Positions 1 through 11,081 of a stretch of 64,000 nucleotides of DNA are shown one piece after another (positions within the stretch are counted from its first letter, which is position 1; each line of letters opens with the position of its first letter). The position numbers and the translations under genes were made by a program. The stretch is from Nematostella vectensis (lineage: Eukaryota; Cnidaria; Anthozoa; Actiniaria; Edwardsiidae). The stretch covers positions 13,003,208 to 13,067,207 of the forward strand of contig NC_064046.1 in NCBI RefSeq assembly GCF_932526225.1, read 5' to 3'. A model generated the notes under the pieces. The model saw nothing but the letters and a program-made list of their open reading frames with translations, was not told where the DNA came from and made no database searches.

Positions 1-169
1 TTGCGCTATTTCTCAATCATAGAGCGCTTGCCTGCAGGCCAGAGATGCCTTTCGCCTGACAAACTTTATTTCGATCGAGTTACTCTACCGTAACTAATCG
101 ACACAAAGCGAAAGAAAGCTTTGGTTCGCTCTAGAAGACATCTCTAACTTAACCGCCGACAATATTGGC

Positions 170-410
170 TTTTGTTCGTAAACCCCCGAGCGAGACCCGA
201 CGAGCACTGTCTTGTGAAACCGAACATTGTCATTATAATCGAACGGTTTATGAAGGAGCGCAAAAATCTAAAACGCCTTGGGCTTTTTTTTTCGTAAACC
301 CTCCGAGCGAGACCCGACAAGAACTTGTCTAGACCGACGTGAAACCGAACATTGCTATTGTAACCGAAGGGTTTACGAGGGAGCGGAAACATCCAAAACA
401 TCTTCGGGCG
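170..410. repeat. Two-copy direct repeat, about 120 bp unit
   Basis: Two diverged copies lie head to tail, roughly 172-285 and 289-407. Both contain the string gagcgagacccgac, the string gtgaaaccgaacatt and a closing gggagcgga/ggagcgcaa segment followed by atc(c/t)aaaac. Nothing here looks coding. It reads as a local tandem duplication upstream of the first GTPase gene. Confidence 0.6.
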
Positions 411-888
411 GATTAATTATAAAGTATTTCCGATTGTGTCATTGAGTCGATCCTCTCGGTAACTTTGCGTTGCACAATTCGTAGACTTATTTACTGTATG
501 AATTTCCCAACTATTTCTTACACGACTGAAAATTGTTTTATTGGCAGTTCAATGAGTTCACTTGCGCCATAAAGTCTTCCATCAAGTTTAAGAGCTTTGT
601 AATGAACTCATAGTCTTGTCTCGTCCTTATGACCAGAAAAAAAACCCGTCTTTTTCAAATTGAGAACGGTAATATTTCAAAATGTTTTGCGTTCTGTTTC
701 CTAGTGATTGTTGTTAAGGCACTAGTTCACATTATTCTGAATCATAACAATTCACTCATGCGTCGCAAAATCCCGTGAGACTTGAAAACACTGAATCCTC
801 GCGCGAGTCACTTCACATTGCTCACATTCCACCCTGCGGACACCCCCGCATTCATGTTATCGTCGTATCACTTACATCTTTTAGTCGC
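411..888. other. Non-coding 5' flank of the first GTPase gene
   Basis: No convincing exon, RNA gene or repeat was seen here. The segment precedes a TATA box and presumably holds the proximal regulatory region of the GTPase gene at 1097. Confidence 0.4.
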
Positions 889-889
889 G

Positions 890-898
890 TATAAAAGG
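890..898 (+). promoter_or_regulatory. TATA box of RASD-like gene 1
   Basis: The string tataaaagg is a consensus TATA box. Transcription would be expected about 25-30 bp downstream, near 915-930, leaving a 5' leader of about 170-180 nt before the ATG at 1097. A consensus TATA box fits a tightly regulated, inducible gene, as vertebrate RASD1 is. Confidence 0.65.
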
Positions 899-1096
899 CC
901 GTGAACTCGGTCTGTCGTTAGTTGAGCCAAGCAATCGTACTGTTCGCACATCATCGATGCAGTAATTAACAGTTTTCCAAAACAGTGAAGCGATTCCACC
1001 GTGGTGTGAACCGAAAGAGAACCACATAGGAGGTTGTTTTCGAGCGCTTTCAAAAGCACACTCGACCAGAACGAGCAAAAACTCCGCAGATACGAC

Positions 1097-1810
1097 ATGA
1101 AGAAACAGCAAAAGAGCTCAAAGAGGAAGGCAAGCCATCAAGCATTGGGAAAAAGGAGCTCAGCTTACTTGAAAAAGTTGACAATTGCGGTCCTCGGAGA
1201 GGGACGTGTGGGCAAATCATCGCTCATTCGAGGATTCTGTGGCGAGGGGTTTCAAGAGGAGTACGTTCCTACGATTGAGGAATTTGTCTCTAAGCATTTA
1301 CTTTACAACGATCGTACCTATCAACTAGACATTATCGACACTTGCGGATCTGAAAACTTCCCCGCAATCCGTCGTGTTGACATAGCTAAAGCGGACGCTA
1401 TTATTTTGGTTTATTCCATTGACAATCCCCGCTCATTTGAGCAGCTTCAGCAATACAGGGAGGAAATAATCGCGGAAAAAGGAAACTCGGTACCTGTTCT
1501 AGTTGTTGCGAACAAGTCGGACTTATCACTTGATGGTGATGGACACTCTCTCACGATCACCGATCGCTTAGGGTGCAGGGTTAACACGCGGGATGTGGTG
1601 CTAAAAAGATGGAAGTATCTTTGGTCTATCACCTCGTGTAAGATGAATTGGGGAGTGCAGGAGCCATTTCATGGTATACTAGACGAGATTCAACGCAAGA
1701 AACTCGAGAACAATAATAATAATAATTCGCCAACAATGCAGCGAAAAACATCGTGGCTCAACAGGAACTTGTCTCTGTCCTTGAGAAGAACTCGCTCAGC
1801 AAGAACATAG
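1097..1810 (+). CDS. RASD/Rhes-like small GTPase, intronless, no CAAX box (copy 1)
   Basis: Ras-superfamily GTP-binding switch protein of 237 aa. The P-loop GEGRVGKS is at residues 34-41, switch I has PTIEEF, G3 is DTCGSENFPA, the guanine-specificity motif is NKSD, and G5 is a weak SCK. The PTIE.F and DT.G...FPA.R strings match RASD/Rhes proteins, in which the Gln61 position of Ras is also replaced (here Ser). The first in-frame ATG (1097) is used; the open frame extends upstream only through a TTG. The basic N-terminus (KKQQKSSKRK) and basic C-terminus (RKTSW...SLRRTRSART) have no CAAX cysteine, so membrane attachment by prenylation is not expected. An Asn run precedes the tail. A second copy lies at 15248. 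Downstream effectors are unknown. Family assignment is firm at the Ras level and moderate at the RASD level. Confidence 0.85.
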   Translation: MKKQQKSSKRKASHQALGKRSSAYLKKLTIAVLGEGRVGKSSLIRGFCGEGFQEEYVPTIEEFVSKHLLYNDRTYQLDIIDTCGSENFPAIRRVDIAKADAIILVYSIDNPRSFEQLQQYREEIIAEKGNSVPVLVVANKSDLSLDGDGHSLTITDRLGCRVNTRDVVLKRWKYLWSITSCKMNWGVQEPFHGILDEIQRKKLENNNNNNSPTMQRKTSWLNRNLSLSLRRTRSART

Positions 1811-1947
1811 ACAAGCAATATTGCTAACTCGTAGAGCCCTGCATCGTAAACTCCCGTTATCTCAAATCAAGGAGCTTAAGATATTGGACCTAAATCATGT
1901 ACAGTTATTTATTAAGCTTTTGTGCGCCTTTGATATTACATCAATTA

Positions 1948-1953
1948 AATAAA
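1948..1953 (+). other. Polyadenylation signal AATAAA
   Basis: AATAAA lies 138 nt after the stop codon of RASD-like gene 1 and is the likely 3'-end processing signal of that transcript. Confidence 0.5.
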
Positions 1954-3526
1954 ACAAACGATAGTTTAACATTGTTTCTATATTGTTGACACCGCTGCCC
2001 TAAAAAAGTTCTATAGCGTACTTTCTACGGGTTGTTCTTTTGAAATCCTTCAAAAATCACTAAAACATTTCAATGTAAAAGCAATTAGCGAATCTATTTT
2101 TACACCGCGGTGAAAAGAGGTTACTGCGTATCACGGCTCACTATTTAACTATTTAAACTTTATTCTTTTCTCGCATAATCCGCTCAGTTTAATGCTCAAT
2201 AATAAAACGTTTATCTCTGTGGCTTTCTGCGAAAACATCGAAAACCACATACCAATGTATCTTAATTATTTTTTTACCTTAAAAGGCGCGTCGAGAGCGC
2301 GAAAGTTTGATAAGAGGAACCCGCAGTTTGGATGTGGTCGAGTCGTTTTCAGAAAGTCGTCTGCTGCCCTCAAATCCTACGTTAAAAAAACTCTCTATAC
2401 ACTGTGTAAATATATATGTTGTCATTTGACAATAATAAATATTGTATCATGTTTTTCTAATGGCCCACATAGTTCAAACCGCACTTGACCTGTTTTCGAT
2501 CACTTGTTGGACTTGTTTACATTTCTGCTGGACTTCTTTTAGCCTCTTTTTAGTCCACGCATGCCTAGCAGCCCAAAGATCACGCAATAAATGACAGCCC
2601 TACGGCTTGAGAAACTCGCATATTTGCGAGCCTGTAGGGCTCTTGATTCTTGGACCAAGTGCAGTGCTGATTATCAGTCGCAACTGAAGCCTCTGAGCCA
2701 TGTGGGAATGTTAGAAACGTGTCTTACATGCCTCCTAGTCACTCGATCCTCCGATGATTACGTATCGATATCCCATCGTTTCCTATTAGCCTTGCTTAGC
2801 CCGTGCCCATATCCTTTGGTAAATGGTTTCCGTTTTGGGTTTTAATCCCCTTGAAGTTTGTTTTTTACGTCCTTTTGATAAAAATGGCAACAGAGATGCT
2901 CAAATTTGGAAAGCAGCTGTCGTTGCTCTCATTCTTTGACTAGCTGCACGTAGACACAGTAGTGTTGGTAGGCAGTCCAAAGCAGCAGTTATAATTTGAT
3001 TAAATTTGAATGCTGGCTAATAGACCCTCATCTCTTAGGACCCTTATAAAACAGGGTCATGAAAAGGGAAAAATAGGATTTGACTTGATTTTGAGTGGGG
3101 AACAAGACTTGGGTTTATACCGCGAACAATTTCAGCTTCACGAAACGGGGACGGGAACGGCATAGTGTTGAAGAAACTGGAAAAACGGGATTATAGAACA
3201 AAAGTGCCCAAGAAAACGAGATTCAGACCCCCCCCTAGTCTGCTAAGCAGCCGTGCGTGCCACTAAAAGCGGCTGCTAAACAGACAACCCCTCCCCCCTC
3301 CTTCCTAATGGTAAGAGGCAGGTCTCCACTCGAGAATCTAGAGTGACAATTTCTTGAGTGACTAGACGGTAGACAAGAGGGATAAGACTTAAACCGTCAA
3401 ATGTAGCAGTTCTGGTTTAATTAGAATAAGATAATGCCAACTAATACCCTTCACAGCGTACTATGTATAGGGCACTAAGAAAGAAGTGACAAATGACGAC
3501 GAATAGAGAGAAAGAAGAAACGGAGT

Positions 3527-3602
3527 GACGATGAATACAGACAAACTAAGAGACGAATGACGATGAATACAGACAAACTAAGAGACGAATGACGATGAAT
3601 AT
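3527..3602. repeat. Short tandem repeat, 32-bp unit
   Basis: Two full copies and one partial copy of a 32-bp unit starting tgacgatgaatacagacaaa and ending in gagacgaa. It sits in a wider purine-rich stretch of degenerate gacgaat motifs. Confidence 0.7.
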
Positions 3603-6600
3603 ATGGAGAGAAAGAACACGAATAACGAAGAATGAAGTGATGACGACGAATAATGCGAAGTACTTTAAAAAGAAAATATCGTTGTAAAAGGTGACAAAAA
3701 AGAGGCTTTCAGTTACTCAATGAGAGAAGGCGTGCAGTATAAAAATGCTGGTTTGCTGGTTCACCAGCTTTTTAATTATGATTATTTTCAGCACGTAAAA
3801 AATCAATAGCATTTGAATTGCGTGTTTAGTTATTTCCGGTCGATACGAAAATAACCCAATCAATCAAACCCTGCGGGGGGTGGGGTCGATGCTTTAGCAG
3901 GCTAGTGGAATCAATAAGCGTTCAGTGAAATGTGACTTGGATCCCTTTGTAATAGGGCCATACTTCTGAGCCACGCGGTCCTATAAATAACCCAGTGTCT
4001 ATAACGAGCAAACAAACGAGGTACCTCATTCTGCGGCCTTATTTTTTTTTGGCGCGATTTACGCAATTCCAAAAAAAACTGTCGCGGAAATGTGCTTGAA
4101 AAATTTCCGCGAAATTTAAGACGCGTGAAAAAAAATGAATGAATTAGTAAGACGCTAGCAAATAGTGTGGCCTTATACAACTATGCTCATTGTAGGGAAA
4201 AGGGAACGTACGCGAAGATGGCAAAGAATACTGTTATTGCTGTTTTGTTTGTTTGACATGCTGTTTTATATAGTTTTTTGAGTGTAAAAAATGTGTAAAA
4301 TCTGGCGATTCTTGAAAAGAACCCATTTTTAGCGGTCGAGGGGGAATTCACGGGCCCTCTGCGCTCGCTCCTAGCTTAATAGACACGCCTACTCTCCGGT
4401 AAGCGTTAAATAACAATTTGCGAAGGGCAAGGAAAACGGTGACCGCGCAAGAGTTGGAAGTGGAAGCGCTCGGATCCCTTGGGGACAAGGCTTTGTTGCT
4501 ATAGTAATGACGTCGTCATGCACGTGTGCATGGCTTGTATGAAGCACATTTTAACTTTCAGGTGGGAGTCGTTCGCAAAAATTCCAAGAGATAACTGAAT
4601 CGTTACGCGAGACGAATAAGAAAAGGTTTTATGTGCATTGATTCCTCCAAAATTAACTTTTAGTACTCGTAAACAGACTACCTTTTTTGATTCCCGTTTT
4701 ATCATATTCATGAGCGCTTGAACCCTCTTGTCTTGCTTCGTGTTTATTTTGTCTCGGGCAAATAAAGTATTAATAGAGGCGTGCGATCAGAAGGTCTGGT
4801 GAACTACGTTGGTGCAAATGTATGTGTGTAAACACACGGTCCCAGCAAGGGACTGAATTGCGGATTATCCCATCTCCAAAAATAAAATTCCCTGTACTTG
4901 TCGCATGCCCGGGCGTGTGTGGCGGCGCGATAAATTCAAAGAGAAAGTGAGCTGTCAATCAATCATGTCTCATACCAACATCACAGCATTGGCCGTAACT
5001 AGGCAGGTTTTCGAACAATCGAATCGAGCGTTGTTTCACTACCATTTTATTTTATATAGAACCTAAATACGAAGTTAGGTTCGGAGAGGGCTCGGGCTTG
5101 TCACGAACACTCAAGAGGCTATGGTTACACAATACCGTTCAAATGTTTCGAGACTCGAAACAGGGATCGCTAGGGTTTTTAGACAAGAGAAATATAACAA
5201 GAGGCAACTTAAAAGGATTTCGCTAACTCAGAAAGCAGGAGACATTTTGGATTATAAGGTTACAAATATTTTATTAGCTGAGCTCAATACTCAACATAAA
5301 TTTGGGATTAATTTTTGTTTATGTTATAAAGAAATCGCTGACAAAGTATCCTAATTCCTGTGGTTTACCTATTTTCTATCTCAGGATAAGTAAATATAAA
5401 AAACAAGCTAAAGGAATTTGATGCTAGGGGCTAATCACGTGTTTGGCACTATCGTTCCGGATGTGGCCTTCCTGTGAGCCAAGACTAGGTCGTCAAATGC
5501 GTCTCTTGCGCGAAGGTGCGACTTTCGCGGGCTGATGGACGCGAACGGACGCACTTCACGTGTGCGCGTTTAGCAGACATCGCATGCGCTGGCTATAAAC
5601 TTTGCTATCCAACAGGGTAGGCAGATTTGGCGTCAAAATTTTGTACCAGAAAAACTAGTTATAATTTTATTGTAATTTGTGGTGTTTCCTTTCAAAATTG
5701 TATTTTCTTTACAATATATTTACATGTGTGAAAACATTATCTTTGGTCATTATTTTTCGCCGTTAGCTGCTCGAAGGTAAAATGAATTATGATTTGAACA
5801 AAGTAACGCACAGCTTCCGTATGGTTGAATCTTTCTTTATATCATGCTTTATGTATTTACGCGCGTGGTGGCACGCGTAGTGGTGTTTTTAACGCGTTGT
5901 TCGCGCGGTTACACGCAACTATCTGTACTGAGTCAGACGTGATTTGTGCGCGCGGTGAGGTCACGATTTGCGCCATTCGCGCAACATGTCTTTCCATGCC
6001 TACTCACAGGTAGAATCATGAACCAAACTCATAATATCATAATTTCAAGGGTGTGTACTTATGAACACTTGACTGAAGAGAGGGTTTAAAAGCACTTTAT
6101 CCAGGCAATGTTACAACGAATAGACCAACGAACAGTCTAGCTCTTACTACTAGCCGTGTAATAACGGATATGATTGCCCTTTGACCCAGTACCTCTTGAA
6201 GATTCAAAACAAAATCTGTGTTACTCCCCCCTCCGAAGGAAATCCTTTAAATTTAGCAGTTAATCTACGCAAGTATACATTTGTAAACAAATGATATACA
6301 CTACCACAACAGTCAAATTCTAAACACGCCACCCGCCCTCCCGTGTTCCTTGCATCCTTGCGTATTTTCCAAGGGTGCTCGCCTTGGCTCTCTCACTTTA
6401 AATAGGAAGTAAATGAAGGGTACTCGTAAGTGCTACTCGATGGCCTTGCTTATTAAATAATATTTTGAGAGTTTCCAGAAACCATTGGTACGTGAAAAAT
6501 CGATAATAAAACAAATAGAATCAATGCAAGTCTTCTTTCGTCAAAGAGTACATGAGGTTTGATATGGTAGCACTTGGCGCTTAAGTTGTTTTTGTTTTTG

Positions 6601-7513
6601 TAGACACCATCCACAAATGGCGTCATTATACCATATGGGTCGTACCCCCTCCCCTCCCCCTCCTCTTGGTGACGTCACGATCAATCTCTAGTGACATCAC
6701 AACTCAAATCTATTGATGAATTGATGCAATGCGTATATGCATTTTTGCCATTCTTAAAGACCTGTGGGCCAGTGCTGAAAAACGCAAGACTAGTTCCAGG
6801 TTTTACCGGCGAACTGTCACATTTTGGCGAATGCTAAGAAAACTAGACCAAACATAAGGCTATAATTTTCTTTATGACTCGCTCATTATCACACAAATCT
6901 GTCATCTTTTGTACAGTATGGTTTAAATGCTGTACAGTTAGTCAAAACAGCAATTGAAGTCAGCCTTTTGTACCTTTACTCGAACGATTCAACACTACGA
7001 TTGTGCTTGTTTTCGCCAGAACACGCGCATGCGCATACGTTATTCAGCACTGTCGCTCTGTGGCCTGATGTGCTGCTGTAGGCCTAAGTACGAGTGGGGA
7101 TTGGGGAGGGTGGGAAGTTCCATCAATGTGAGTTTCGAGTGAAAAAGTAATCGTTTTTATTTCATTAAAATTTCGTTACTGTGGTTCAATTTTGATATTT
7201 GTAGATAACAGAGAATATGATTGTGGTCTCCTTCCGGAGAAAAGGACGATGAGCCTCGCTCACAAATCTACTGGATTAAAATCACAATAAAAATCACAAT
7301 CGCGTTTCGTTTTTACCCGTATTAGTTATCGTATACGTACGGTATCACAAGAGTGTGCGCACTATAAAAATTGTGCGTAAAGTTCATTACATGTCATAGC
7401 GGAGCCAAGCGCGGTTGCAGGCCGCGCGCGTAGCCCCATAGGCATAGAAATATGGTATAGGTATGCGACTTGGTTTTTGTGGTCATCGCGCGGATACCCT
7501 GTGGTGTCACTCG

Positions 7514-7550
7514 CCAGCCAGCCAGCCAGTCAGTCAGTCAGTCAGTCAGC
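7514..7550. repeat. CCAG/CAGT microsatellite
   Basis: Four CAGC-type units pass into about five CAGT units (ccagccagccagtcagtcag). A simple tetranucleotide tract with no coding context. Confidence 0.85.
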
Positions 7551-7989
7551 CGCGCGACTCCCAGGCCCCACTCGGCCCCGAAATGGCGACTAAATACAAG
7601 CACGGAGCAAGAGAAAAAGTTCTTGTCGATTATGCGATGATTATTTATTTTGCCTCAAATTTTGTGACTTAAGGATAAAGTCAACTAGAGGAGATCTACT
7701 AACATTCATTCACGCCAACATTTATCTGGTTTTAGCTAGTAAATTTAAGCAAGTAACAGTTCACATTAAAAAGCGAACAGAACCACAAGAAAGCGATCAA
7801 AAAAACAATGCAAGGTGAGTTTCGGACGACGATTTGTATTGTCTATTGAGGATATGACAGTTATTAGGCTTTTTGTTGTCCTTTTTGTATGCTTTGGGAA
7901 TGCGAGTACTTAACTTAGTAATCAAATTATTTGAGCATAACAGGTTTTGTTTTGACATTCTTCGTTTTATCTATATTCTTGATTGTGTT

Positions 7990-10270
7990 GAATAAAATAC
8001 AATACAACAAAATATATCAAATATATCGGCGCCAATATAGCACACTTGCAACCCCTGATCGAAGCGAAGCGACTTGCCTTACAGAACTTCAAGCTTAATC
8101 CAACCTCACAATCTCTCGAAGCTCTACGTGAAGCTAGAAGGCATGCAAAAGAAGAGTGTAAAAAATGCGCCAACAATTACTGGTCGAATCTTTGTGCTAG
8201 GATTCAGTCTGCTGCTGACACTGGCAACGTCAAGGGCATGTTTGATGGTATAAAGAGGGCAATTGGACCAACACAAATAAAGCTTGCTCCGTTAAAGTCG
8301 TCATCTGGAGAGATCATCACGGAAAAGTCCAAATTGTTGGAGTGCTGGGTCGAACACTACAGCGATCTCTACGGCACTGCAAGTTTCATTTCTCCCTCTG
8401 CAATCAACCATATTGAAAGACTTCCAACTCTGTCCGAGCTGGATGCAATGCCCACCAAAGTCGAACTCCGTGAAGCCATCAAAGTAATATCTTCTGGCAA
8501 GGCCCCTGGGCAAGATGGCATCCCAGCAGAGATCTTCAAATGTGGCGGAGACAAGCTCCTCGATTCTCTCTTCAAACTCCTTTGCAAGTGCTGGGAGCTG
8601 GGATCCGTCCCTCAGGATTTCAGAGATTGCTCCATTACCAACCTCTACAAGAACAAGGGGGACAGAAGTGATCGGAATAACTACCGCGGCATCTCACTTT
8701 TGTGTATTGCTGGTAAGCTATTCGCTCGAGTGGCTTTGAACCGTTTGCAGAAACTTGCTGAAAGGGTGTACCCTGAATCGCAATGTGGCTTCCGCTCGAA
8801 TTGCTCAACAGTTGACATGATATTCTCCCTGAGGCAGCTTCAGGAAAAATGCCGCGAACAGCAAAGACCCCTCTTTGTCGCCTTTATCGATCTAACCAAG
8901 GCTTTTGACTCAGTCAGCAGAGACGGTATGTTTCACATCCTACCTTTAGTCGGCTGTCCTCCGAAGCTCCTTAACTTTATAAAGTCATTCCACGATGGGA
9001 CCCGTGGCACTGTTAAGTGTGAGAGCAACTCGTCCGAGGCATTCGACATAAACATCGGCGTTAAACAAGGATGTGTATTGGCACCAACCCTCTTCAACAT
9101 CTTCTTCTCCGTCCTTCTGAGACATGCATTTGGCTCTGCTGATGAAGGCATCCTTCTACGTACTCGCTCAGACGGGAAACTATTCAATCCAGCGAGACTA
9201 CGTGCTAAGACCAAAGTCCGCAAGTGCACGATACGCGATCTTCTCTTCGCTGACGATGCTGCTTTGGTTGCACACAGTGAGAGTGAGCTACAGTCCCTTT
9301 TGGACCGTTTCTCGAACGCTTGTGCGGACTTCAGTCTTGCAATCAGCCTTAAGAAGACGAAAGTGATGCACCTAGGCTCTGAAATTGCGCCTACTTTTAC
9401 CATCAACGACTTCACCCTAGATGTTGTTCCTCAGTTTACCTACCTTGGCTCCACCACCTCCGCCAACGGATGCCTCGATGTCGAACTCGGCAAAAGAATC
9501 GGTAAAGCAGTGACAACAATGACAAAGCTTTCCTCTCGAGTGTGGGAAAACAAGAAACTTACCATTTCGACGAAGGTCACCGTATATCGCGCCTGCATTT
9601 TGAGTACTCTCCTATACGGAAGCGAATCTTGGACCACCTACGCGCGGCAGGAGAAGCGATTAAATACCTTCCATATGCGATGTCTTCGCCGCATCCTCGG
9701 TATCCATTGGTCGGATAAAGTTACGAATAACGAGGTCCTCGAAAGATCAGGTTTACCGACGCTTTTTACCCTACTTCGTCAACGCAGGTTGAGGTGGCTA
9801 GGCCACGTTTGTCGAATGGAAAATGGCCGTATTCCCAAAGATCTTCTTTACGGCGAACTTGCACACGGATCAAGACCTGTAGGACGCCCGAAGCTCCGCT
9901 TCAAGGACTCATGCAAGCGTGATATGCTCGCAATCGGCCTCGACGTGGACAACTGGGAGAAGCTTGCCGAGGATCGCAGCAGATGGAGGTCTGAATGTGC
10001 TGCCGCACTCAACTCAGGGGAGTTAGAGCTGAAAAGAGAGGCCGAAGAGAGAAGGCAGAGGAGAAAGGCATCCGAAATTCGAACTGGATCAAACCCATCT
10101 CCGACGTCTGTCCTCGTTTGTCGTTCATGTGGTCGCACATGTGCTTCGCGCATTGGGCTTTTTAGTCATGGAAAGAAATGCCAACGTTCATCGCGCTGAT
10201 GTCATGGACACTGACTGTCCGAAGACTGCCTACTACTACTACTACTAGAATAAAATACAATACAACAAAA
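7990..10270 (+). mobile_element. 5'-truncated LINE insertion with 23-bp target-site duplication
   Basis: The same 23-nt string, beginning gaataaaatacaatacaac, occurs at 7990-8012 and 10248-10270 and brackets a 2235-bp insert. The insert ends in a TACTACTACT...ACTA microsatellite tail directly against the right copy. A long exact target duplication, a simple-repeat 3' tail and a missing 5' end are what target-primed reverse transcription by a non-LTR retrotransposon leaves. The intact duplication and intact reading frame argue for a recent insertion. Confidence 0.93.
8013..10199 (+). CDS. Non-LTR retrotransposon reverse transcriptase (N-terminus missing)
   Basis: Reverse transcriptase of the inserted LINE, about 729 codons, open from the first inserted base to TGA at 10197. 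Motifs in order are YKNKGDRSDRNNYRGISLL (motif 2), FIDLTKAFDSVSRD (motif A), KQGCVLAPTLF (motif B), LLFADDAALVAHS (motif C with catalytic FADD) and YLGS. A LINE-type C-terminal segment follows (RRLRWLGHVCRM, GRPKLRFKD), and a Cys-His finger CRSCGRT...HGKKC closes the protein. The apurinic-type endonuclease that normally precedes the RT is absent, so the copy is 5'-truncated and non-autonomous. There is no ATG at the open frame's edge, so expression would need a host promoter and start. I did not assign a clade. Confidence 0.92.
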   Translation, partial: YIKYIGANIAHLQPLIEAKRLALQNFKLNPTSQSLEALREARRHAKEECKKCANNYWSNLCARIQSAADTGNVKGMFDGIKRAIGPTQIKLAPLKSSSGEIITEKSKLLECWVEHYSDLYGTASFISPSAINHIERLPTLSELDAMPTKVELREAIKVISSGKAPGQDGIPAEIFKCGGDKLLDSLFKLLCKCWELGSVPQDFRDCSITNLYKNKGDRSDRNNYRGISLLCIAGKLFARVALNRLQKLAERVYPESQCGFRSNCSTVDMIFSLRQLQEKCREQQRPLFVAFIDLTKAFDSVSRDGMFHILPLVGCPPKLLNFIKSFHDGTRGTVKCESNSSEAFDINIGVKQGCVLAPTLFNIFFSVLLRHAFGSADEGILLRTRSDGKLFNPARLRAKTKVRKCTIRDLLFADDAALVAHSESELQSLLDRFSNACADFSLAISLKKTKVMHLGSEIAPTFTINDFTLDVVPQFTYLGSTTSANGCLDVELGKRIGKAVTTMTKLSSRVWENKKLTISTKVTVYRACILSTLLYGSESWTTYARQEKRLNTFHMRCLRRILGIHWSDKVTNNEVLERSGLPTLFTLLRQRRLRWLGHVCRMENGRIPKDLLYGELAHGSRPVGRPKLRFKDSCKRDMLAIGLDVDNWEKLAEDRSRWRSECAAALNSGELELKREAEERRQRRKASEIRTGSNPSPTSVLVCRSCGRTCASRIGLFSHGKKCQRSSR

Positions 10271-11080
10271 ACTGGAATTCGTCTTAATAAGACTTCTTCA
10301 GGGCAGATTGATTGTGTTGAGATATTTCATAAAGGCTAACCAATATCGTGTTGCATTTGTCAAATACTGCTAAAGAAGACCGTTCTTGTCTTTATATCCT
10401 GTGCTCTTAGTCCTAAGAAGATACATATCCTTAGAAGATACAGCAGCTTTTTCAACTTACAAGAGAAATTTTCCTTACCGAGGATAAAAAAAAACCCTAT
10501 TTTCAATATGTATCGTTGTTATTGTCTGCATCTTGCATCTCATGTGTTTATTTTTTTTCAAATAGTTGTGGAAAATTAGTTAGATTATAAATGGCTTGAT
10601 AAAAAGAATGTTTTGAAAGAAATAATAAATAATTGTTTTCACTCTTTTATGAACCAGGAACTACCTGAGGGCCAAGATGAATGCTAAAGACTGGAAGACA
10701 TGAGAATTAAAAATCATTTCTTGAAGAGAACAGTAGGATGTTCTTATTCACTAGTCATTTGATACCCCCACACCCATGGTCCCAGGGAAGGGTGGGGGAT
10801 TAAACTTTAATAAAAGCCTGTTTCCAAGTTAAGAGTCAAAAACAGTCAATACCACCAACCCCTCTTGACATATTCTGGTTAAAAAGTGGTCTAAAACCCC
10901 ACATTAACCCCTGACTTCTGCGGAGGGAGGGGGTGCAAATGACTAGTTCATTACTATGTGATTCGGCAGTACACACTCATAGGTTTTTTATAGAACAAGA
11001 TACTTATATAATATAAAACTAAAAATAAACTTTTGCTTTTTTAAATAATAAATCTGTAAAGAAAACAGTTTTCTATCAAC
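10271..11080. other. AT-rich intergenic sequence
   Basis: No exon or recognisable repeat is visible. Poly-A and poly-T rich sequence flanks the LINE insertion. Confidence 0.4.
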
Positions 11081-11081
11081 C

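Larger units (their letters stand above)
1960..7989. other. Intergenic stretch without a supported gene
   Basis: About 6 kb of AT-rich sequence. Open frames are short, begin and end without splice or start context, and match no family known to me. Contents noted: a 32-bp duplication near 3527, low-complexity gacgaatgacgatgaat sequence around 3480-3660, a CpG-rich patch around 5860-5990 and a CAGT microsatellite near 7514. Distal regulatory DNA or decayed transposons are the default reading. Confidence 0.4.

Noticed and set aside
1034-1096. N-terminal extension of RASD-like gene 1
   Set aside because: It would start at TTG. The first ATG at 1097 gives a complete G domain.
5121-5354. 77-codon open frame
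   Set aside because: No splice or promoter context, no motif, and an isolated position in AT-rich DNA.
8301-10153. Minus-strand open frames across the LINE
   Set aside because: Shadows of the plus-strand reverse transcriptase. They show no motifs of their own.
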